A DNA stretch of 64,000 nucleotides from Flammeovirga yaeyamensis. GTDB lineage: Bacteria; Bacteroidota; Bacteroidia; Cytophagales; Flammeovirgaceae. The stretch lies in NCBI RefSeq assembly GCF_018736045.1, contig NZ_CP076133.1:1302001-1366000 (forward strand). Reading direction: 5' to 3'. Numbering within the stretch: the first letter of the stretch is position 1; every line of letters begins with the position of its first letter. Shown here piece after piece: positions 44,273 through 53,877 of this stretch. Made by a program: the position numbers and the translations under genes. A model generated the notes under the pieces. The model had not been told where the DNA came from, made no database searches, and worked only from the letters and a program-made list of their open reading frames with translations.

Positions 44273-44917
44273 ATGGAAAAGAAAATAAATATAGCTATCA
44301 TTGATGATCATAAAATTATTCTTCAAGGTTTAAAGTCAATGATGATTGCAGAAGATGCTATTAAGATTTTAGGTTTATATCAAACAACAAAGGATTTTTT
44401 AATTTCAGAAACCATACAACAGATTGATATTTTATTGCTTGATATCAACCTAGGTAATGAATCAGGAATCTTGTTTGCTAAAAAGCTTAAAAAAAAATTT
44501 AACGATTTGAAAATCATTATGCTCACTGCTTTTGATGATGATACAAATGTTGAAGATGCAATTCTTGTAGGTGTTGATGCCTATATAACTAAAGATGCCG
44601 AAAAAGATGAATTGGTTTTGTCAATTCATGAAGTTTTTAATGGTAGGAAATATTTTGGTAAGAAAGTATCCAAATTAGTTTTTGATGGTTTTATACAAAA
44701 TGTGAAATCTAAAAATGAAATTCCATTAAGTGAGCGTGAGTGTGAAGTATTAACCCATATTGCAGAAGGTTTAAAACATAAAGAAATTGCTGATGTTATG
44801 TGTGTGAGTGTTAAAACTGTAGAAACTCATAAGTCTAATTTACAGAGGAAACTAGAGTTATATACTACTGCTGATTTAGTGAAATATGCATTGAAGAATA
44901 GATTAATAGAAATGTAA
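44273..44917 (+). CDS. LuxR/NarL-type response regulator
   Basis: 214 residues from the ATG at 44273. Receiver domain with acidic pair D11/D12 (AIIDDHKIILQGL), phospho-acceptor D57 (DILLLDINLG) and the conserved Lys in AYITKDA. C-terminal LuxR HTH (LSERECEVLTHIAEGLKHKE, MCVSVKTVETHKSNL). Same operon as the TPR kinase. It may act on the efflux operon that follows, but the 200-bp gap and separate palindromes make that uncertain. Confidence 0.92.
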   Translation: MEKKINIAIIDDHKIILQGLKSMMIAEDAIKILGLYQTTKDFLISETIQQIDILLLDINLGNESGILFAKKLKKKFNDLKIIMLTAFDDDTNVEDAILVGVDAYITKDAEKDELVLSIHEVFNGRKYFGKKVSKLVFDGFIQNVKSKNEIPLSERECEVLTHIAEGLKHKEIADVMCVSVKTVETHKSNLQRKLELYTTADLVKYALKNRLIEM

Positions 44918-45002
44918 ATTATGTAACTAAAACTAATATTTTTTATGGGATTATAGCTTATCTTTAATTTTTATTGATAATATAAGTCTCTAGATCTTTA
45001 CA

Positions 45003-45057
45003 GTTTAAATTTAAACGAATTTAAAAATAGGTAATGTTTGTAAATTTGTTTAAACAA
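45003..45057 (+). promoter_or_regulatory. Two palindromes upstream of the RND efflux operon
   Basis: GTTTAAATTTAAAC (45003-45016, perfect 14 bp) and TTGTTTAAACAA (45046-45057, perfect 12 bp) share the half GTTTAAA and lie 65-119 bp before the first efflux gene. They look like a paired operator for a dimeric repressor of the TetR or MarR kind. No such regulator gene is adjacent. Confidence 0.4.
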
Positions 45058-45121
45058 TTAATAATAAAATAAGAACTTGCCAATGCTAAATTATCAACAA
45101 CCCTTTTGACTAAGCATTAAC

Positions 45122-46228
45122 ATGTTCAGGAATTTATTAATTCTCCTATTTTCACTTCTTATACTTTCGTGTGCTAAGGAAAAGAAAGTAGCTAATAACA
45201 AACCTATTTATCCATATAAAGTTGTTCAAGCTGAAATTAGAGATGTATCTTACGAAAAGGCTTACCCCGCAAGTGTAAAGGGTGAGGTGAGTAGTGAAGT
45301 ACGTGCAAAAATTAGTGGCTATATCGATGCCGTATATGTAGATGAAGGTCAGAAAGTTCGAAAAGGACAGAAACTTTTTCATATAGAAACAGCTTCTTTA
45401 AGCGAGCAAGTACAAACTGCGAAGGCACAAGTAGAAGTAGCCGAAGTTGAAGTGGCTCGTCTTCGTCCTTTGGTAGAAAAGAAAGTAATATCAGAAATCC
45501 AATTGAAGACGGCAGAGGCGAAATTGGCAGAGATGAAGAGTAATCTAAATACCATCTATGCGAATATTAGTTACGCCACAATTACTAGTCCGGTGAATGG
45601 TGTAGTAGGTTCAATTAACTTTAGACAAGGTACTTTGGTGGGACCGAATACTGCTTCTTTAACAGAGGTGTCAGATATTCAAAATGTCTATGCTTACTTC
45701 TCGATGAACGAGAAAGACTTCCTTTCTTTTACGAAAGATGTAAAAGGTAAAGATATGGAAGAAAAAATCAAAAACTTGCCAAGTGTACAATTGCTATTGG
45801 CCGATGGATCTTTGTATGCTAACGAAGGAAATATTGTAACGATTTCTGGTAGTATCAATCAGGAAACGGGATCAGTATCATTTAGAGCAAAATTCCCTAA
45901 CCAAGAAGGTATTCTGAGAGACGGTAGTAGTGCAAGAGTTATTGTGAAGAACGAAGTGAAAGATGCTTTGGTCATTCCTTATCAATCTACTTTTGAGCAA
46001 CAAGGTCAGACGATCGTTTATAAAGTTTCAGAAACTGATTCTTTGTATACTAAAAAAATTACGACTTCTATCAAAACAGATCGTTTGTTAGTGATCGACC
46101 ACGGTATTGAGAAGGGAGATAAAATTCTTGCTGAAGGTGTAAACGTTGTTCGATCAGGACAAAAAATTAAATCAAAACTAACCACTGTGGATGAAGTTTT
46201 AGATACTTATCAAACGGCATTCAAATAA
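45122..46228 (+). CDS. RND efflux periplasmic adaptor (MFP) lipoprotein
   Basis: 368 residues, lipobox LLILSCAKE. Barrel-sandwich halves flank a coiled-coil hairpin: VRAKISGYIDAVYVDEGQKV, then AQVEVAEVEVARLRPLVEKK, then ISYATITSPVNGVVGSINFR. It links the inner-membrane pump to the outer-membrane channel. First gene of a three-gene operon, 15 bp before the pump. Confidence 0.92.
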   Translation: MFRNLLILLFSLLILSCAKEKKVANNKPIYPYKVVQAEIRDVSYEKAYPASVKGEVSSEVRAKISGYIDAVYVDEGQKVRKGQKLFHIETASLSEQVQTAKAQVEVAEVEVARLRPLVEKKVISEIQLKTAEAKLAEMKSNLNTIYANISYATITSPVNGVVGSINFRQGTLVGPNTASLTEVSDIQNVYAYFSMNEKDFLSFTKDVKGKDMEEKIKNLPSVQLLLADGSLYANEGNIVTISGSINQETGSVSFRAKFPNQEGILRDGSSARVIVKNEVKDALVIPYQSTFEQQGQTIVYKVSETDSLYTKKITTSIKTDRLLVIDHGIEKGDKILAEGVNVVRSGQKIKSKLTTVDEVLDTYQTAFK

Positions 46229-46243
46229 GAAAAAATCAACTTC

Positions 46244-49200
46244 ATGTTACAAAAATTTATAGATAGACCGGTACTATCCACTGTAATTTCTATTGTAATT
46301 ACTTTGCTGGGTATACTAGGTTATATGGATCTACCTGTATCACAGTATCCAAATATTGCCCCTCCAACTGTTGCAGTAACAGCAAGTTACCCTGGAGCGA
46401 GTGCACAAACTATTCTTGAAAGTGTGATTGTACCTATTGAGGAACAAATTAATGGTGTAGAAGGCATGACTTACATGACTTCTAGTGCTTCAAACGATGG
46501 AGCTGCATCGATTACAGTTTTCTTCGAACAAGGTATTGATCCCGATGTGGCGGCGGTAAACGTACAAAACAGGGTAGCAAGAGCCAATTCTAAATTACCA
46601 TCAGAGGTGATTCGTGGTGGTGTAATTACAGAAAAGAAAGAAAACTCTGCCTTATTATACGCAGCGATTTATTCAGAAAATAAGGATTACGGAGAAACAT
46701 TCGTGACCAACTATTTAAACATCCAATTGAAGCCTGAATTGCAAAGGGTAAAAGGGGTGGCAGCCGTAAACGTTTTTGGTTCAAGAGATTACTCCATGAG
46801 AATATGGTTGGACCCAGCAAAAATGTCGACGTACTCTTTAACAACTGCAGATATTCAGAATGCTATTAATGAGCAAAGTTTGGAAGCAGCTGCTGGAGCA
46901 TTAGGTCAGAACTCTGGTTCGCCTTTCGAATTTGTGATCAAGTATAAAGGTCGTTATAAGACACCACAAGAATACAAAGACATTATTATTCGCTCTGAAG
47001 GAAATGGTCGTTTTCTTCGTCTAAAAGATGTGGCGGAAGTAGAATTGGATGCCTTTTCTTACGATACAAAATCAATTACTTTGGGTCACCCAAGTGTGAG
47101 TTTTGGTGTGTTCCAAACGCCTGGATCAAATGCTCAGGAAGTAATTGAAAACCTTCACTTAGAGTTGAAACGCTTGGAAAAAACGTTTCCTGATGGCGTA
47201 AAATATGTGATCAACTACGATACAAACAGATTCTTAACGGCATCAATGAAAAAAGTACAAGTGACTTTAATTGAAGCTTTCATTCTTGTATTCCTTGTAG
47301 TGTGGATCTTCTTACAAGATTTTAAATCGACATTAATTCCTGCAATTGCAGTTCCAGTAGCCATTATTGGTACATTCTTTTTCTTAGGAGTATTAGGCTA
47401 TTCCGTCAATTTATTAACCTTATTTGCTTTAGTCCTCGCCATTGGTATTGTGGTAGATGACGCCATTGTAGTCGTCGAAGCCGTCCATGCCAAAATGGAC
47501 AATGGAGAAGAGGATTCTCATAGAGCCACAAGTACAGCAATGAGCGAAATCTCAGGTGCGATTATCTCAGTAACATTAGTAATGGCTGCCGTTTTCGTAC
47601 CAATTACCTTCATTAAAGGGCCATCAGGTGTATTCTATGAGCAATTTGGGGTAACACTGATTATATCGATTTTGATATCCGCAGTAAATGCCTTGACGTT
47701 GAGTCCTGCACTTTGTGTGATGTTCTTAAGAAAACACGATGGACATGAAAAGAAATCTTTCTTCGATAGATTTTACGAAGTATTCAACATAGCTTTTGAT
47801 GTAGCTGTCAAGAAATATGCTCGTACTTTGGAGCTATTCTTAAAAGTAAAATGGCTGACATTGGTAGCCATCATTTTATCGTTCGCAGGGATTTTATATT
47901 TCAATGAAAAAACACCATCAGGTTTTGTGCCTTCAGAAGATAGAGGAGTGGTGTTTATCAATATGGAACTTCCAATTGGTTCATCATTGGACCGTACATT
48001 TTCCATGACGGAAGAAATGTTAGCGGCAATAAAAGATATTCCGGGTATTCACTCGGCATCTATGAGATCGGGATCGAACTTCTTCTCGGGTGCAGGTAGT
48101 TCGTATGCCTTAGGTTTCGTACTTCTTAAGGGATACGACGAAAGAACGACTCCAGAAACAAGTATTGAAGGAATTTTGGCAGAATTAAAGAAGAGAACGG
48201 CACATATTAAAACAGCCAAAACCATCTTCTTTGTTCCTCCTAGTATTCCAGGTTTCGGTAGTTCGGATGGTTTCGAATTACAGATTCTAGACAAAGCATC
48301 AGGTCAGTTATCTGGGTTGGATGAAGTGGCGACAAAATTCACAAATGAGATCATGAAATCTGATGTGATTGCCTTTGCCTCTAATTCATTTAACGTGAAC
48401 TTCCCTCAGTTGGAGATGGAAATTGATGTAGCAAAAGCCAAAGAATCCAAAGTACTTATTGGAGATATTTTTAAGTCAATGCAAGGGTTTATTGGTGGTT
48501 ATTATGTCGCCGACTTCACAAGGTTTGGTAAACAGCTGAGAGTGAATATGCAAGTAAAACCTGAAGATCGTAAGAATGCAGGAAGCTTGGACAATATGTT
48601 TGTGAGAAACAGTGAAGGTACCATGGTGCAGATTTCGGAATTTGTGAAATTGAAACGTTCTTATGGTCCTCAATCGATCAAACGTTTCAACTTATACAAT
48701 GCAGTATCAGTGAACGGTGGTGTGATGCCAGGACACAGTTCTGGTGAGGCCATCAAAGAGATTGATAGAATTGCAGCCGAAACCTTACCGATGAATTATG
48801 AAATTGCTTACTCTGGTTTAACGAGAGAAGAGATCAGTTCATCAGGACAATCAGTTTATATTTTCATGTTAAGTATCTTGTTTACTTATCTGTTCTTGGC
48901 GGCACAATATGAAAGTTATGTATTGCCGTTTGCTGTATTGTTCTCCTTACCTTTTGGGGTATTAGGTGCTTATAGTTTTACGTATTGGAGAGGTTTGGAA
49001 AACAACATTTATTTCCAAATTGCCATGATTATGTTGGTAGGTCTACTTGCGAAGAATGCCATTCTGATTATTGAGTTCGCCCTCCAGCGAAGGAACGAAG
49101 GCTACTCCTTATACGATGCCGCCATCGAAGGAGCAAAAGAACGTATTCGTCCAATCTTAATGACCTCTTTTGCCTTCATTTTAGGTTTAACCCCATTAGT

Positions 49201-49393
49201 AATGGCCGAAGGAGTTGGTGCAGCAGGTAACAAATCAATTGGTACAGGTGCAATGGCAGGTATGTTGGTGGGGACCTTACTAGGTTTAATTTTTATCCCA
49301 GTATTGTTTGTGGTATTCCAAGGTCTTCATGAGAAGATTGTACCGAAAAGATCTCATCAAAAACGTAAAAAAGAGAAATTAGAACATGCATAA
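46244..49393 (+). CDS. RND multidrug efflux transporter (HAE1/AcrB-like)
   Basis: 1049 residues, full length. FIDRPVLSTVISIVITLLG opens TM1; two large periplasmic loops; GIVVDDAIVVVEAVHAKMDN in TM4 has the paired Asp of the proton relay; MIMLVGLLAKNAILIIEFAL and the C-terminal TM block complete the fold. Proton-driven export of hydrophobic or amphiphilic compounds. Overlaps the channel gene by 8 bp. Confidence 0.95.
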   Translation: MLQKFIDRPVLSTVISIVITLLGILGYMDLPVSQYPNIAPPTVAVTASYPGASAQTILESVIVPIEEQINGVEGMTYMTSSASNDGAASITVFFEQGIDPDVAAVNVQNRVARANSKLPSEVIRGGVITEKKENSALLYAAIYSENKDYGETFVTNYLNIQLKPELQRVKGVAAVNVFGSRDYSMRIWLDPAKMSTYSLTTADIQNAINEQSLEAAAGALGQNSGSPFEFVIKYKGRYKTPQEYKDIIIRSEGNGRFLRLKDVAEVELDAFSYDTKSITLGHPSVSFGVFQTPGSNAQEVIENLHLELKRLEKTFPDGVKYVINYDTNRFLTASMKKVQVTLIEAFILVFLVVWIFLQDFKSTLIPAIAVPVAIIGTFFFLGVLGYSVNLLTLFALVLAIGIVVDDAIVVVEAVHAKMDNGEEDSHRATSTAMSEISGAIISVTLVMAAVFVPITFIKGPSGVFYEQFGVTLIISILISAVNALTLSPALCVMFLRKHDGHEKKSFFDRFYEVFNIAFDVAVKKYARTLELFLKVKWLTLVAIILSFAGILYFNEKTPSGFVPSEDRGVVFINMELPIGSSLDRTFSMTEEMLAAIKDIPGIHSASMRSGSNFFSGAGSSYALGFVLLKGYDERTTPETSIEGILAELKKRTAHIKTAKTIFFVPPSIPGFGSSDGFELQILDKASGQLSGLDEVATKFTNEIMKSDVIAFASNSFNVNFPQLEMEIDVAKAKESKVLIGDIFKSMQGFIGGYYVADFTRFGKQLRVNMQVKPEDRKNAGSLDNMFVRNSEGTMVQISEFVKLKRSYGPQSIKRFNLYNAVSVNGGVMPGHSSGEAIKEIDRIAAETLPMNYEIAYSGLTREEISSSGQSVYIFMLSILFTYLFLAAQYESYVLPFAVLFSLPFGVLGAYSFTYWRGLENNIYFQIAMIMLVGLLAKNAILIIEFALQRRNEGYSLYDAAIEGAKERIRPILMTSFAFILGLTPLVMAEGVGAAGNKSIGTGAMAGMLVGTLLGLIFIPVLFVVFQGLHEKIVPKRSHQKRKKEKLEHA

Positions 49394-50783
49394 AATTAAA
49401 TATATATGGATGGGTGTGTTGATCAGCACACTCTTCTCTTCTTGTTTAATTCGTAAAGAATATAATCGAACAGTTGAAGTCGACAACGATCATCTCTACA
49501 GAATTAGTAATGAGAATGTAGATAAATCTGAAAACTTCGGACAAATACAGTGGTCAGACTTCTTTAAAGACAGCCTGCTGAATAACTATATCCAGAAATC
49601 AATATCAAATAATTACGACGTACGTATAGCTCTCGAAAATGTAGAGATTGCCAAGTCGTTGTTTTTGCAAGGTAAGAGTGTCAACCTTCCTTCAATCAAT
49701 GGAAATGTAGGAGCAGGTTATACACAAAACTCAGCCAACACACCTGTAGGTAGTGTTTTTGGAAATCAGCAACAATACAATGTAGGTGTTGATGTTTCTT
49801 GGGAAGCTGATATTTGGGGTAAACTAAAAGCCACTACCGAAGCCTCAAGAATGAATTTACTCACCCAAGAGGAAGTTAAAAAAGCCATAGTATCTGATTT
49901 GGTAAGTCAGGTGGCTTATAACTATTACCGATTGATAGGGTATGATAAGCAAAAAGAAATCTTATTAAAAACGATCAAATCGAGAGAAGAAAGTTTAGAG
50001 GTAACACAAGCCCTATACGAATCAGGTGAATTGACTTTAGTCGCTGTAAAACAAACAGAAGCACTACTTTATAATTCTAAAGTACTTTTAGTTGAAGCAG
50101 AAAAGAACATCGAAATCTCTGAAAACGCCATCTCATTTTTAATGGGAGAAGCAGGTCAATCCATAGAAAGAGATTCCATTTTCAACGATCAATTTGATTT
50201 TCAATTAGACGTAGGTTTACCTATTCAACTTTTAGAAAATCGCCCAGACGTAAAAGCAGCGGAGTACAACCTTATCACCGCTTTCGAAAATGTAAATATC
50301 GCCAAAGCCAATTTCTATCCATCATTTAGAATTACGGCATCAGGTGGTCTCCAAAGTATTCAAGTCCAAGATTGGTTCAATCCTCAATCTTTCCTTTTCA
50401 ATGTATTAGGACAAGTCACACAACCGATCTGGAATCAACGTCAGATTAAAACAAATTACGAAATCACACAGAGTCAAGAAAAAATAGCACTCCACAATTT
50501 CGAAAAACAAATCCTTCTTGCCGGTCAAGAAGTATCCAACTCCGTTTTAATCATCGATAAACAAGAGCAAAAAATCATCAACCAAGAAGCAGAATGTGAA
50601 GCCTACCGCCTTGCAGTACAATATTCTCAGGATCTCTTGGTCTCTGGTTCTGCCAACTACTTAGAAGTAGTCACCGCTCGCCAAAACCTTTTGGCTTCCG
50701 AACTTATCCTAGTAAATAACAAGCTGGATAAGATTACGGAGTTGATTAGGTTGTATAGAGCTTTAGGTGGGGGATGGAGTTGA
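49386..50783 (+). CDS. TolC/NodT-type outer-membrane efflux channel lipoprotein
   Basis: 465 residues with lipobox LFSSCLIRK. Two outer-membrane-efflux-protein repeats (NYDVRIALENVEIAKSLFLQ; LPIQLLENRPDVKAAEYNLI), alpha-helical barrel segments rich in Gln, Ala and Glu, and the ending LIRLYRALGGGW. Completes the tripartite pump. Confidence 0.93.
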   Translation: MHKIKYIWMGVLISTLFSSCLIRKEYNRTVEVDNDHLYRISNENVDKSENFGQIQWSDFFKDSLLNNYIQKSISNNYDVRIALENVEIAKSLFLQGKSVNLPSINGNVGAGYTQNSANTPVGSVFGNQQQYNVGVDVSWEADIWGKLKATTEASRMNLLTQEEVKKAIVSDLVSQVAYNYYRLIGYDKQKEILLKTIKSREESLEVTQALYESGELTLVAVKQTEALLYNSKVLLVEAEKNIEISENAISFLMGEAGQSIERDSIFNDQFDFQLDVGLPIQLLENRPDVKAAEYNLITAFENVNIAKANFYPSFRITASGGLQSIQVQDWFNPQSFLFNVLGQVTQPIWNQRQIKTNYEITQSQEKIALHNFEKQILLAGQEVSNSVLIIDKQEQKIINQEAECEAYRLAVQYSQDLLVSGSANYLEVVTARQNLLASELILVNNKLDKITELIRLYRALGGGWS

Positions 50784-50784
50784 T

Positions 50785-50865
50785 AAATTAAAAATGAAAA
50801 GTTAAAAATGAAAAACGTAGTTAGTTAAATAGTTCGTGTAAACGGTATTTACTAACTACGTTTTT
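50785..50865 (-). repeat. Palindromic dispersed repeat, copy 1
   Basis: A 44-bp core (50785-50828) made of an A-rich tail (AAAATGAAAAGTTAAAAATG) and AAAAACGTAGTTAGTTAA; then a loop of about 22 bp and the complementary arm ACTAACTACGTTTTT (50851-50865). The right arm supplies the stop codon of the four-helix-bundle gene. It can act as a bidirectional terminator. Confidence 0.8.
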
Positions 50866-51203
50866 GATTTTGAAGTATTGATAATTTTCATCAAGATGTG
50901 TTTGATATCTTTGAGATCATTTAGAAGGCTCGAATACATTATATTCGTTAAATATGATGTGGCATGTAATAAGCGAATCCAATATATACTTTCATTGGTC
51001 TCTTTTAATGATATTGACAGTTTATGAATAAAGTCTGATTTACTTTGTGCAAATTCTGCTTCTGAAATATTTGCTCCTATAGACGTACCTGATCTCAATA
51101 ATTGTTTTGACATTATAAATTCATTTTTCTGATCAGAAAGATATTTATAGGAGTTGACAATGCGAATAGAGAGTTGGAAAGATTTTTCAGCAACAAGACT
51201 CAT
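50856..51203 (-). CDS. Four-helix-bundle protein (S23/IVS type)
   Basis: 115 residues of the family first seen in 23S rRNA intervening sequences (TIGR02436-type): opening LVAEKSFQLSIRIVNSYKYL, then LLRSGTSIGANISEAEFAQS and SLKETNESIYWIRLL. Homologs form a positively charged pentamer. The gene stands alone here, flanked by inverted copies of a palindromic repeat, with no rRNA nearby. Function unknown. Confidence 0.88.
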   Translation of the reverse strand: MSLVAEKSFQLSIRIVNSYKYLSDQKNEFIMSKQLLRSGTSIGANISEAEFAQSKSDFIHKLSISLKETNESIYWIRLLHATSYLTNIMYSSLLNDLKDIKHILMKIINTSKSKT

Positions 51204-51278
51204 GGTGTTTATAATTAAAATGAATGTTAAGCGTTAATTATTCAAACATAATTAAAAGTCTTACTAATACCAATAACA

Positions 51279-51359
51279 AAAAACGTAGTTAGTTAATTCT
51301 ATGTACACTTACAGCTTAACTAACTACGTTTTTCATTTTTAACTTTTCATTTTTAATTT
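51279..51359 (+). repeat. Palindromic dispersed repeat, copy 2 (inverted to copy 1)
   Basis: AAAAACGTAGTTAGTTAA (51279-51296), a 19-bp loop, then the 44-bp core in the opposite orientation to copy 1 (51316-51359), identical to it over all 44 bp. The four-helix-bundle gene lies between the two copies with the A-rich tails pointing outward. It ends 8 bp from the stop of the nitroreductase gene. Confidence 0.8.
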
Positions 51360-51367
51360 CAAAAAGT

Positions 51368-52021
51368 TTATATCAATTTAAAAATCTCGTCACTAGATAG
51401 TCTCGACTTCGGCAATTTCGCATTAAAATCTCCCTCAGCTCTATATCCAAGAGATACGAGACATAAAGAAGTAAAACCTTTTTCTCTGAGTCCAAATTCT
51501 TCATCCATTGCTTTCATGTCGAGGCCTTCCATTGGTACAGCGTCAATTCCCATGACTGCGGCACCGAGTAGTAGGTTACCTATGTTTAGGTAGACTTGTT
51601 TGTCCATCCAATGCTGGAGATCTTTAAGGTCGTATTTATGGATATCTGCAAATACGTTACGACCACCATGCATTTGATCTTTAAATTCTTGTTGTGCGAA
51701 GCGACCGTCTTTGTCTTCTTTATCCAATATATGTAACATATAGTCTTCATCTGCAGTTGTTCTTGAGCAAAATAAAACTACATGTGAGGCATTTAAAACT
51801 TTTGGTTCATTAAAGGCAAAGAATCCTTGTGTACCTTTTGCGATTCGTTTTTTACCTTCTTCAGAGCCTGCAATAATGAAGTGCCATGGTTGAATATTGG
51901 TACTTGAAGCACACATTCGAAGTAAGTTTTTGATTTGTTCAAAATCTTCATCAGAGATTTTTTTTGTTGGGTCAAACTCCTTTGTAGAGTAACGCCAATT
52001 CATTACTTCTTTTAAGTTCAT
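51368..52021 (-). CDS. Nitroreductase-family NAD(P)H oxidoreductase
   Basis: 217 residues from the ATG at 52021; an upstream in-frame start at 52066 adds a non-conserved leader. FMN-binding pattern MNWRYSTKEFDPTKKISDED, ASSTNIQPWHFIIAGSEEGK, LLGAAVMGIDAVPMEG and LVSLGYR place it with NfsB/YdgI-type reductases acting on nitro compounds, quinones or similar. Single gene. Confidence 0.9.
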   Translation of the reverse strand: MNLKEVMNWRYSTKEFDPTKKISDEDFEQIKNLLRMCASSTNIQPWHFIIAGSEEGKKRIAKGTQGFFAFNEPKVLNASHVVLFCSRTTADEDYMLHILDKEDKDGRFAQQEFKDQMHGGRNVFADIHKYDLKDLQHWMDKQVYLNIGNLLLGAAVMGIDAVPMEGLDMKAMDEEFGLREKGFTSLCLVSLGYRAEGDFNAKLPKSRLSSDEIFKLI

Positions 52022-52242
52022 GGGTTGTATTTTAAGAGTTAAAAATTTGATATCCGAAAATATCAAATCATAGAAGAAGACGGATTCTTTTTGAAAGAAA
52101 GTATTAGTGTATCTTATTAAAAATCAATTGAAAAGTAGGTTACTTATATTTATTCCTTCATTTCACAACAAGCACCATTGTAGCAAAAGAAAAATGCTCT
52201 TCACTAAAATGAGCTAAGTATATACTGTGTACGCGAAAAGTA

Positions 52243-52285
52243 TAACTAACTACGTTTTTCATTTTTAACTTTTCATTTTTAATTT
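52243..52285 (+). repeat. Palindromic dispersed repeat, copy 3 (partial)
   Basis: 43 bp matching the core of copy 2 (TAACTAACTACGTTTTTCAT and the T-rich tail). The left palindrome arm is degraded. It overlaps the stop codon of the minus-strand gene 52279-52680. Confidence 0.75.
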
Positions 52286-52680
52286 AATACCTCATTTTTC
52301 TCATTTAATATTTTTTGCCAGAACCGATAATGGTCATCATTTAACTCATAGAATCTCAAAAAGAATCCCTGCGCATGTACCGTAAGATTATTTTCCGTTT
52401 GATATAGTGCTAAATGATAAAATGGAATAAACCAATCGTAAGTTTTTACTTTAATTTTGATTCTGACAATGATGCCTTTTGTTTTGAGAATGACTCTGGC
52501 AAAATCTAATTGGGACCTGATTTCAGCATCGAAAGAGATGGGTAGGTTGGTGGCTATGATTTGATAAGGATTTGACCTCATTCTTGAAAATAAGACTCTG
52601 AGTAGTGGATGGTTTTTTCCGACCAATTTTTCTTCTGCTGCAGTTGATAGGTGTTTTCCGTGGGTAGTTTCTATAATCAT
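52279..52680 (-). CDS. Hypothetical protein
   Basis: 133 residues, no signal peptide or membrane segment, no family I recognise. Segments NHPLLRVLFSRMRSNPYQII and ARVILKTKGIIVRIKIKVKT suggest an alpha/beta fold. Composition and length look like a real cytoplasmic protein. Its stop lies in the partial palindromic repeat. Confidence 0.55.
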   Translation of the reverse strand: MIIETTHGKHLSTAAEEKLVGKNHPLLRVLFSRMRSNPYQIIATNLPISFDAEIRSQLDFARVILKTKGIIVRIKIKVKTYDWFIPFYHLALYQTENNLTVHAQGFFLRFYELNDDHYRFWQKILNEKNEVLN

Positions 52681-52764
52681 ATGTTCTGTTTTTTATTGAG
52701 AACTAATTGATTAGTAGAATGTTTTTAATTTGATATGAGCACAGATGATTTTTTCTAACATAAA

Positions 52765-52791
52765 AAGGAAGTCTCAATTTGAAACTTCCTT
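52765..52791 (-). terminator. Terminator of the sbtA transcript
   Basis: Stem AAGGAAGT/ACTTCCTT (extendable with one mismatch), 24 bp past the sbtA stop, followed on the minus strand by TTTTT. Confidence 0.75.
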
Positions 52792-52814
52792 AGTGGATCT
52801 TGACTAGTAAAATA

Positions 52815-53777
52815 TTATACGCCTGAAATGATCTGATAGTATATTGGCATTCCAATAGTGATATTGAAAGGAAATGTAACTGCTAGGGCCATTGGGATAT
52901 ATAATCCGGGGTTGGCATTGGGGGCTGCAATTTTCATTGCGGCAGGGACTGCTATGTAGGAGGCACCGGCTGCAAGTATGGAGATGAGTAATCGATCTCC
53001 GACTTCTTGGGTGATCCATCCACTGATAAGGGCGACGATTACACCATTTAATAATGGGATAACGATCCCAAAAGCAAAGGGGAAAATTCCATTTTTACAA
53101 AAAGCGGAGAGTTTTTTACCGCTACTAATTCCCATATCCAAAAGGAAGATGACTAAAAATCCTTTGAAAATATCGGTGGTGAATGGGGCGATGCCTTTCG
53201 CTTGATCATCACTTACTATTAAGCCGATAACCAAACTACCGACAAGTAATAAAACACTGCCATTTGTGAGGGAGTGCTTGACAATTTCCCATGTATTGAT
53301 CTTATTTTCTCTGGTTTTAGAAAACATCGACATTAAAAAAACTCCAACAATAATTGCTGGAGCTTCCATGATGGCCATTATTGCTATCATATGCCCTCCA
53401 AAACTTATATTGTTTAATTCTAGAAATGAGACGCAAGTAATAAATGTTACTGCACTAATGGATCCATAAGCGGAGGCGATAGCTCCTGCATTATCAATTC
53501 CTAATTTTCTTTTTAAAAGAAAAAAACTATATATAGGTATGATTACCGATACGATGATACCTAAGAATACCATGGATAGGATATCAAAAGTGAATTCACT
53601 GTGTGATAATTCCTGACCGCCTTTAAAGCCTATGGCAAACAATAGATAAAGTGATATAAATTTTGATGAATTTTCTGGAATACTTAAATCGCTTTTTATT
53701 TGTGCTGCGACAATGCCCAATAGAAAGAATAATAGGGCTGGATTGGTAATGTTCTCTAGAAATAGATCTACATTCAT
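52815..53777 (-). CDS. sbtA: Sodium-dependent bicarbonate transporter SbtA
   Basis: 320 residues, about ten membrane segments with the SbtA inverted-repeat pattern: NPALLFFLLGIVAAQIKSDL, YLLFAIGFKGGQEL, IASAYGSISAVTFITC, FLLDMGISSGKKLS, ILAAGASYIAVPAAMKIAAP. Imports bicarbonate with sodium. The usual PII-like partner SbtB is not adjacent; a small coiled-coil gene lies upstream instead. Divergent LysR gene, as in CbbR/CcmR-controlled carbon uptake. Confidence 0.9.
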   Translation of the reverse strand: MNVDLFLENITNPALLFFLLGIVAAQIKSDLSIPENSSKFISLYLLFAIGFKGGQELSHSEFTFDILSMVFLGIIVSVIIPIYSFFLLKRKLGIDNAGAIASAYGSISAVTFITCVSFLELNNISFGGHMIAIMAIMEAPAIIVGVFLMSMFSKTRENKINTWEIVKHSLTNGSVLLLVGSLVIGLIVSDDQAKGIAPFTTDIFKGFLVIFLLDMGISSGKKLSAFCKNGIFPFAFGIVIPLLNGVIVALISGWITQEVGDRLLISILAAGASYIAVPAAMKIAAPNANPGLYIPMALAVTFPFNITIGMPIYYQIISGV

Positions 53778-53877
53778 AATGGTATAGTTGAATTAGTTTG
53801 GTGCTGCCATAAAACACATTTAGATGTAACTAAATGGTTTTATGACAGTCTTTTTAATCTACTCACATGAGATTTCT

